From: an uncultured Chitinophaga sp.
GTDB lineage: Bacteria; Bacteroidota; Bacteroidia; Chitinophagales; Chitinophagaceae
Assembly: GCF_946479755.1 (NCBI RefSeq)
Contig: NZ_CAMLHC010000011.1
Location: 1-64,000 of the forward strand
Direction of reading: 5' to 3'
DNA: 64,000 bases
Shown here piece after piece: positions 58,673-64,000 of the stretch. The position numbers were made by a program, and so were the translations under genes. Under the pieces are notes generated by a model. The model worked only from the letters and a program-made list of their open reading frames with translations. It was not told where the DNA came from and did not search any database. The stretch's first letter is position 1; each line of letters starts with the position of its first letter.

Positions 58673-59851
58673 TTAATCCACCAGCTTCATCGTTCCTTTA
58701 AAATGATTGAATGAACCATCCGGATTAGCAATGTTGGTATATACCTCTCCTGTGTTCCAGTTTTGCACATGCACTACATTTGTTTTCGTGCTGGTCTCAG
58801 TCCAATATACCATGAATACATTTGGGCTAACCTCTACGGCAGTGTAGTCTACCAATTCTGAAAGGTTTTTTGTACTTTCTGATTTGCCTGTAAAACGCAT
58901 CTGCTTATTATCCAGGTAATTGAGATCAAATACAAACCCACCACCGAAGTTCACTAACACATGATGGCCAATTGCCGGATAGGGAGATTTTAAATCCCAT
59001 TGCATTTCTCCTTTAAATACTTTAGCTCCCATTTCCAGCGATTCTTTGCCCGGTAATTGAGGATACTTTGCCATCATTTTATTTGCCAGGTCCTCCCCAT
59101 TGGAACCGGACAGCGCAGCGTTTTTATAATCCTTAAGGTAATTTTCAACAAAATCCAGCACTTCAGGAGATTCATCCGGTTTAGTAAAATGGGAAGGGAT
59201 TACTTTTTGGGGCTGCAATGACTTCATCTTGTTTATTTGTGCCATCCATAGGTCCAGCGCTTTATAATTTTTCGTGTCTGCCATCCATAAATGAGCTCCT
59301 TCGCTCACAGAGATTCCACCTGCTATTGTTCTTATAGACGGGATCCATACAAAACTATGCGCCGGATCTTCTTTTGACTGGATGATTTCGAGTTGGTGGT
59401 CTTCCAGAGGTGGCAATGCCGTTATTGCTTTCGGAACTATTATTTCAGATGGCGCATCTTCTTTGAGTTGAGGCCCCCATACCGCCAGTTTCTGATCTTT
59501 GGATGCTTCAATTAAATAGGCGGTTTGCGCGGTGGATACTATAGCTGCGCCGGGAAATGCTTTTTTTAATTCGTCAAGACCGAAATAGAAATCCGGATCA
59601 CTATGTGATATATAGATCATCTTCAGATTTTTACCGGTAGCCTTTATTTCCTTTATCAATTCCAGGGCGTATTTTTTCTGAAATTGAGCGTCGATAAGAA
59701 TAGCGTCTTTATCACCATATACGAGGGTGGAGGTGACCGGGAAAATGGCATTTGCGCCGGGGTTGTAAATGCTGATTTTCAGGTTTCCTGCCAAAGCTGA
59801 TCCTGCAAACATTATTGTAGTCATAATAGATAAAATAATTTTGTGAAACAT
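58673..59851 (-). CDS. Secreted MBL-fold protein with MoaF-like C-terminal domain
   Basis: The 392-residue protein has a signal peptide (MFHKIILSIMTTIMFAGSALA, start at 59851, supported by a -7 box just upstream). A metallo-beta-lactamase fold covers residues about 25-270. In place of the usual HxHxDH metal motif it has SHSDPDFYFG (His83, Asp85, Asp87, Phe88), so two metal ligands differ. Later conserved positions such as VIPSHFT retain His. Residues about 290-392 (YTAVEVSPNVFMVYWTE, NWNTGEVYTNIANPDGSF) resemble the MoaF/lipocalin-like domain. This combination occurs in a periplasmic family of unknown function. The gene is visibly AT-richer than its neighbours, a possible sign of acquisition. 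Confidence 0.8.
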   Translation of the reverse strand: MFHKIILSIMTTIMFAGSALAGNLKISIYNPGANAIFPVTSTLVYGDKDAILIDAQFQKKYALELIKEIKATGKNLKMIYISHSDPDFYFGLDELKKAFPGAAIVSTAQTAYLIEASKDQKLAVWGPQLKEDAPSEIIVPKAITALPPLEDHQLEIIQSKEDPAHSFVWIPSIRTIAGGISVSEGAHLWMADTKNYKALDLWMAQINKMKSLQPQKVIPSHFTKPDESPEVLDFVENYLKDYKNAALSGSNGEDLANKMMAKYPQLPGKESLEMGAKVFKGEMQWDLKSPYPAIGHHVLVNFGGGFVFDLNYLDNKQMRFTGKSESTKNLSELVDYTAVEVSPNVFMVYWTETSTKTNVVHVQNWNTGEVYTNIANPDGSFNHFKGTMKLVD

Positions 59852-59875
59852 GTAAATGTTTTTTAAATGATACCA

Positions 59876-59883
59876 CAAAACTA
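59876..59883 (-). promoter_or_regulatory. Promoter -7 box for the MBL-fold gene
   Basis: On the minus strand this reads TAGTTTTG, matching TAnnTTTG. It places the start site near 59872, inside a longer possible frame, which favours the ATG at 59851. The following 60032-60055 stretch holds only a short GCCCGT/ACGGGC inverted repeat. Confidence 0.5.
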
Positions 59884-60059
59884 GACCGTGCTTCTTCTGC
59901 CACCATTAAACAAGTTCAATAAATGAAATGACAGGCTACTTTTTTTCGGCGATCTTTCCCCTGATTTTGCTGAGAAATGTACTTTGCCTTAGACGTATAA
60001 AATGACAAAATGATATTGGGGTTATCTGAGTGCCCGTCTTCCCGGGCAAACGGGCTCCT

Positions 60060-60959
60060 CTATTCCTTTACAAATTGCGGCTTTTTTACCTGGAGGCCGC
60101 AAACGGCTTCTATCCTGTCAGCCAGATACGCCGCCAGGTCGGGTGACAGGGCCTCGTCGTGCATGTGCATGAAGAAATAGACCTCCTGCAGACCATGGTC
60201 CAGCCAGTATTTGATACGGTTGGCCCAGTCGTCGATACGGGTATAGTCGGTAGGGTGCAGGCTGTTGCCCACAAAACGGATGAATATCTTGGGAACGGTG
60301 AGGTGCATATGGGCGCAGTCCCTTCTGCCGGCGGTGTCGGTGATGATGGCGCCTACTTTCAGCTCCCGCAGTTTGTCGAATAGTTCCAGCCGTACGGCCT
60401 CATCTTCATACCATTCCTTATGTCTTACTTCCAGGAAAAACTGTAGGTCGGTGGGCAGGGAGGCAAGGTAATCGTACAGTGCTTTCCGTTTGGCAGGGCC
60501 GTATTTGTCGCTCAGCTGCAGGAAGATAGGGCCGAGGTGGTTGCCGAAGGCCAGCACGCCCTCCAGGAACGAGGTGGTTTTAGGGCCGGCGGTAGCGGGA
60601 CTGAGATTGCTGAAGTGACTGATGGCCTGTGGTACTTTGGGGCAGAATTTGAACGCCATGCCTTTGGCGGAAGCGTCCCATTTGGAGATGGTGTCCGGGC
60701 CGTAGATCTGGTAGTGGGTGGCGTTGAGCTCAATGCTGTTGAAATGACGTACGTATTCGGGCAGGAAAAGGGCTTCTTTGGTGCCTTTGGGATATATTTT
60801 CCCGATCCATTCCTTGCGGCCCCATTTGGCGCAGCCCAGCCAGGCCTGCGGTTTCTTAACGGGCTTGCCTTTCAGCACTTTTTTGTTGAAAAGCGGTTCA
60901 GCGGGCAGTTTGAAGTCCAGTTCTTCCAGCTCCGCAGGCGTAACACGGCCAAAATCCAT
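60060..60959 (-). CDS. DUF72 (YecE-like) protein
   Basis: The 299-residue protein has the DUF72 TIM-barrel features: AWLGCAKWGRKEWIGKIYP near the N-terminus, YVRHFNSIELNATHYQIYG, FKFCPKVPQAISHF, GPIFLQLSDKYGP and FFLEVRHKEWY, with the RFVGN motif near the end. The family is widespread but without an assigned activity; the fold resembles xylose isomerase-like barrels. The ATG at 60959 is chosen because a -7 box at 61020-61027 places the transcript start after the longer in-frame ATG at 61058. It is transcribed away from glgA. Confidence 0.92.
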   Translation of the reverse strand: MDFGRVTPAELEELDFKLPAEPLFNKKVLKGKPVKKPQAWLGCAKWGRKEWIGKIYPKGTKEALFLPEYVRHFNSIELNATHYQIYGPDTISKWDASAKGMAFKFCPKVPQAISHFSNLSPATAGPKTTSFLEGVLAFGNHLGPIFLQLSDKYGPAKRKALYDYLASLPTDLQFFLEVRHKEWYEDEAVRLELFDKLRELKVGAIITDTAGRRDCAHMHLTVPKIFIRFVGNSLHPTDYTRIDDWANRIKYWLDHGLQEVYFFMHMHDEALSPDLAAYLADRIEAVCGLQVKKPQFVKE

Positions 60960-61019
60960 AACAGGAGGTTTTAACGGGTGCACATGACGATCACGGTAAA
61001 AGGGATAAGGTAGGTACTG

Positions 61020-61027
61020 CAAATATA
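61020..61027 (-). promoter_or_regulatory. Promoter -7 box for the DUF72 gene
   Basis: On the minus strand this reads TATATTTG, an exact TAnnTTTG match, with a leader of about 57 bases to the ATG at 60959. Confidence 0.55.
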
Positions 61028-61138
61028 CTAAAAGCAGGGGGCTGCAGCGGCAAAACACACTGCTAAAATAAAATAGTGGAAACCTTTTGTTTTCTTGTTT
61101 TTACAAGTTAACTTAAGATAGATTATCAATTATTTAGC

Positions 61139-62557
61139 ATGGAAATTTTACACGTTAGCGCGGAATGTTACCCGGTAGCCAAAGTAGGTGGGCTCGGTGA
61201 CGTGGTAGGGGCATTGCCCAAATACCAATACGAGCTGGGGGCTATCGCCAAGGTGGTGGTACCGGCCTACAGGAATAAGTATTATGATACGCATGAATTT
61301 GATGTGGTGCACCAGGCCGGGATGTGGCTGGGGCACGACTGGTATCATTTCAATGTGTTAAAGGAGCGGAACAATGAACTGGGTTTTGACCTTTACCTGG
61401 TAGACATCCCCGGGCTGCTGGACACCCCCGGCGTTTACGGTTACCCTAATGATACCGAAAGATTCCTGGCCTTTCAGATCGCCGTACTGGACTGGGTCAA
61501 CGAATGGAACCACCAGCCGGACGTTGTCCACTGTCACGACCATCATACCGGCCTGATTCCTTTCCTCATGAGTTACGGTTATAAATATGAGCGCATGCGG
61601 GAAGTCCCTTCCGTGCTCACCATTCATAATGCCCAGTACCAGGGCCAGTTTGGGTGGGACAGGCTGTACCTCATCCCGTCTTTCGATCTGTGGAAAGCCG
61701 GTCTGCTGGACTGGGGCGGGGCTATCAACCCGCTGGCCGCGGCTGTCAAATGTGCCTGGAAAGTCACCACCGTATCGCCCGGGTACATGGAAGAGCTGTA
61801 CCAGGATGCCAACGGGCTGGAATGGCTGATCAATCATGAAAGAGCCAAAACAGCCGGCATCATCAACGGGATAGACACAGCGGTGTGGGACCCGGAGACA
61901 GACCATATGGTACAGGCCAATTACGACCTGGAAACGGTGGCGCAGGGTAAAAAGGAAAACAAGCAGGCCCTCTGTGAACGCTTCGGCCTCGATTCGTCGC
62001 TGCCGCTGGTATCCTTCATCGGAAGACTGGTGGGAGACAAGGGCGCCGATCTGTTGCCGGAGATCATCAGCCGTACCCTGCATGAGCTGCCGGGCGAGGT
62101 AAACTTCCTCGTACTGGGTAGCGGTGATCCACATGTGGAATGGGCACTACAACAAACCCGACATGATGTTAGCTATGGTTTTAACCTGCATATCGGATAT
62201 AATGAAGCACTGTCACACCTAATCTATGCCGGCAGCGATTTTCTGCTGATGCCGTCCAGGGTGGAGCCCTGCGGCCTGAACCAGCTTTATGCCCTGCGTT
62301 ATGGCACCGTGCCTATGGTCCGCAGCACCGGCGGATTAAAGGATACCGTGACCGATTTTGGGGATCCCGGCGGATTTGGCATACGTTTTAATCAGGCAGG
62401 GGTATGGGATGCCTGTTACTCCGTAAAACGTGCCGTGGAACTGTTCAGCGATACCGCCCATCTCTCGGAAATCCGCCTGCGTGGCATGCGGCTCAATCAT
62501 TCCTGGGGACGCTCGGCCCAGCAGTACCTCGATGTTTACAACAGTATGAAAGGTTAA
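61139..62557 (+). CDS. glgA: Glycogen synthase, ADP-glucose type
   Basis: The 472-residue GT5 enzyme starts EILHVSAECYPVAKVGGLGDVVG, which includes the ADP-glucose-binding KxGGL motif (Lys15). It continues with HCHDHHTGLIPF, TIHNAQYQGQFGW and a C-terminal donor domain containing FIGRLVGDKGADL, GSGDPHVEWAL and the late signature PSRVEPCGLNQLYALRYGTVPMV. It elongates alpha-1,4-glucan. glgC, making its substrate ADP-glucose, follows after 51 bases in the same direction. Length is normal. No clear -7 box is visible upstream. Confidence 0.96.
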   Translation: MEILHVSAECYPVAKVGGLGDVVGALPKYQYELGAIAKVVVPAYRNKYYDTHEFDVVHQAGMWLGHDWYHFNVLKERNNELGFDLYLVDIPGLLDTPGVYGYPNDTERFLAFQIAVLDWVNEWNHQPDVVHCHDHHTGLIPFLMSYGYKYERMREVPSVLTIHNAQYQGQFGWDRLYLIPSFDLWKAGLLDWGGAINPLAAAVKCAWKVTTVSPGYMEELYQDANGLEWLINHERAKTAGIINGIDTAVWDPETDHMVQANYDLETVAQGKKENKQALCERFGLDSSLPLVSFIGRLVGDKGADLLPEIISRTLHELPGEVNFLVLGSGDPHVEWALQQTRHDVSYGFNLHIGYNEALSHLIYAGSDFLLMPSRVEPCGLNQLYALRYGTVPMVRSTGGLKDTVTDFGDPGGFGIRFNQAGVWDACYSVKRAVELFSDTAHLSEIRLRGMRLNHSWGRSAQQYLDVYNSMKG

Positions 62558-62608
62558 CTAATCACGATAACGCGCAGCGATTTCCTAATCTAAACCAACG
62601 TCCACACT

Positions 62609-63880
62609 ATGACTAAAGATGTAATATCCATTATCCTCGGAGGCGGTGCAGGTACCCGCTTGTATCCCCTTACCCGTCGCCGTTCCAAACCGGCCGTGCC
62701 CCTTGCCGGTAAATACAGACTGGTGGATATCCCCATCTCCAACTGTCTGAACGCGGAACTGAACCGTATTTTCGTTTTAACCCAGTTCAACTCCGCCTCG
62801 CTTAACAAACACATCAAAAACTCGTACCATTTCAGTCATTTCGACAAAGGGTTTGTAGACATCCTCGCTGCAGAACAAACGCCCGACAACCCCACCTGGT
62901 ACCAGGGCACCGCAGATGCGGTTAGGCAGTGCCTGCACCATGTGGAGAATTTCGACTTTAAATATGTGCTCATCCTCTCCGGCGATCAGTTGTACCAGAT
63001 GGACTTCCGTGATATGATCAACCATCATATCGAAACCGGAGCGGAGATTTCTATCGCCACCATCCCGGTAGCCGCCAAAGAAGCATCGGATTTTGGTATC
63101 CTGAAAACAGATGCGTCCGGGGCTATCGTCTCCTTCACGGAGAAGCCGTCACAGGAAGTGCTGCCGCCATGGGCGTCTGAGGTGAGTGAAGAAATGAAGA
63201 ACGTCGGCCGCGTGTACCTCGCCAGTATGGGCATCTATATCTTCAGCCGGGACGTACTCTTCGATATGCTGGGCAAACAACCGGAGGCGGCCGACTTTGG
63301 CAAGCAGGTGATCCCGGAAGCGATAGAAGCCAAAGCCCGTGTATTCAGCTACCAGTATGAAGGTTACTGGACCGATATCGGTAACATCTCCTCTTTCTGG
63401 GAAGCCAATATCGGGCTCACAGACGATATCCCACAGTTTAACCTGTTCAACGAATCGCAGACCATCTACTCCCGTGCACGGATGCTTCCCCCCGCCAAAA
63501 TATCCGGTACCATGGAGAAAACAATCATCGCCGACGGTTGTATTATTATGGCAAGCCGGTTGGAACGTTGTGTGGTGGGTATCCGTACCCGCATCGGCAG
63601 GGGCTCGGTCGTTTCCAACACGTATATCATGGGGAGCGACTACTACCAGACCCTCGACGAACTGGACAGGGCCAGCGCGGAAGGCCGTCCGCCCATGGGC
63701 ATCGGCGAAAACTGCATGATCGACAAAGCGATTATTGACAAGAACTGCAGTATCGGAAACAACGTACATATTCAGGGCGGAGACCATCTTCCGGATGGCG
63801 ACTTTGAAAAATATACGGTGAAAGACGGCATTGTTGTTGTTAAAAAAGGAGTAGTCCTGCCGGACGGATTCAACATCTAA
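62609..63880 (+). CDS. glgC: Glucose-1-phosphate adenylyltransferase
   Basis: The 423-residue enzyme makes ADP-glucose from ATP and glucose 1-phosphate, the committed step of glycogen synthesis. It has the nucleotidyltransferase motif ILGGGAGTRLYPLTRRRSKPAVP, then YRLVDIPISNCLNA, WYQGTADAVRQCL, ILSGDQLYQMDF, SFTEKPSQ and YWTDIGNISSFWEAN, followed by a left-handed beta-helix (SRLERCVVGIRTRIGRGSVV). All are expected for GlgC. It follows glgA by 51 bases and precedes a probable GH130 gene by 13 bases. Confidence 0.96.
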   Translation: MTKDVISIILGGGAGTRLYPLTRRRSKPAVPLAGKYRLVDIPISNCLNAELNRIFVLTQFNSASLNKHIKNSYHFSHFDKGFVDILAAEQTPDNPTWYQGTADAVRQCLHHVENFDFKYVLILSGDQLYQMDFRDMINHHIETGAEISIATIPVAAKEASDFGILKTDASGAIVSFTEKPSQEVLPPWASEVSEEMKNVGRVYLASMGIYIFSRDVLFDMLGKQPEAADFGKQVIPEAIEAKARVFSYQYEGYWTDIGNISSFWEANIGLTDDIPQFNLFNESQTIYSRARMLPPAKISGTMEKTIIADGCIIMASRLERCVVGIRTRIGRGSVVSNTYIMGSDYYQTLDELDRASAEGRPPMGIGENCMIDKAIIDKNCSIGNNVHIQGGDHLPDGDFEKYTVKDGIVVVKKGVVLPDGFNI

Positions 63881-63893
63881 CAAAACAATACAC

Positions 63894-64000
63894 ATGCGAG
63901 TGTCAATTGAGCGGAAACCTACGAAGATCTATCCTGATCTGAAAAGAGTGGTAGCCAGGTTTTTTTTCAATGGCGAAGCCAGGGCCAAATCCATTATACA
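63894..64000 (+). CDS. Start of a probable GH130-family glycoside phosphorylase/hydrolase (truncated by window)
   Basis: Only the first 35 codons are visible: MRVSIERKPTKIYPDLKR, then VVARFFFNGEARAKSII. The pattern ERK-x-PD-x-RV-ARFF matches the N-terminus that I associate with GH130 proteins, which phosphorolyse or hydrolyse beta-mannosides. It starts 13 bases after glgC, so it is in the glycogen operon, an unexpected association. With so little sequence the family call is provisional. Confidence 0.5.
   Translation, partial: MRVSIERKPTKIYPDLKRVVARFFFNGEARAKSII

Noticed and set aside
60032..60055. GCCCGT/ACGGGC inverted repeat as terminator of the DUF72 gene
   Set aside because: The stem is only 6 bp and lacks a T run on the minus strand.

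Overview
The window looks like a chromosome segment of a Bacteroidota bacterium, most likely a Chitinophaga-like member of the Chitinophagaceae. Several signs agree. There is a SusC/SusD pair. Starts without Shine-Dalgarno sequences and Bacteroidota-type -7 boxes (TAnnTTTG) lie just upstream of many genes. One protein carries a gliding-motility C-terminal (CHU_C, type IX secretion) domain, and another is a Pif1-like helicase with a Bacteroidota-style C-terminal HTH region. No rRNA, tRNA, CRISPR array or insertion sequence was recognised. All calls come from reading the sequence; no database search was run.

Layout. 1-9280: end of a susC gene, susD, then a tight three-gene unit of GH2 beta-galactosidase, GH63-like alpha-glucosidase and a kinase/class-III aminotransferase fusion. 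9298-15739: rpiA, a convergent MHS-type MFS transporter, a cold-shock gene with a long leader, the helicase, a luciferase-like oxidoreductase and a lipoprotein. 15883-18617: lutABC-type lactate oxidation operon. 18618-19329: a 0.7-kb leader-like region without a convincing gene. 19330-41006: a large co-directional exopolysaccharide (Wzx/Wzy) locus. It holds nucleotide-sugar enzymes (PglF/CapD-like, TviB, TviC, WecB, DegT-type aminotransferase), Wza-like and Wzc-like export proteins, a flippase, a polymerase, four GT4 glycosyltransferases, a phosphoglycosyltransferase, two acyltransferases, a pyruvyltransferase and a beta-helix protein. 41253-43610: a SprB-repeat/CHU_C protein and a convergent CpsB-type tyrosine phosphatase. 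43653-47886: free-Met-sulfoxide reductase, isopentenyl-diphosphate isomerase, a class I terpene synthase, a DUF2157 protein and a TMEM175-type channel. 48124-53845: a TolC/adaptor/RND efflux operon. 53860-60959: methyltransferase, CysE-like acyltransferase, D-lactate/glycolate-type FAD/Fe-S oxidase, an MBL/MoaF-like protein and a DUF72 protein. 61139-64000: glgA, glgC and the start of a probable GH130 gene.

The most interesting reading is the first 9.3 kb. A GH63 enzyme of the YgjK type (which, as I recall, accepts Glc-alpha-1,2-Gal linkages), a GH2 beta-galactosidase, and a fused APH-type kinase and AGXT2L-type phospho-lyase sit in one unit behind SusCD. Those are the steps needed to consume the collagen unit Glc-alpha-1,2-Gal-beta-O-hydroxylysine: remove glucose, remove galactose, phosphorylate 5-hydroxylysine, then eliminate phosphate and ammonia. 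This is inference, but it is testable.

For the exopolysaccharide locus, the predicted precursors are UDP-GlcNAcA/GalNAcA, UDP-ManNAc and a UDP-4-amino-4,6-dideoxy-HexNAc, decorated by acyl and pyruvyl groups. The chain would be built on undecaprenyl phosphate, flipped, polymerised and exported through the Wza/Wzc-like pair. Wzc autophosphorylation would be opposed by the nearby PHP phosphatase.
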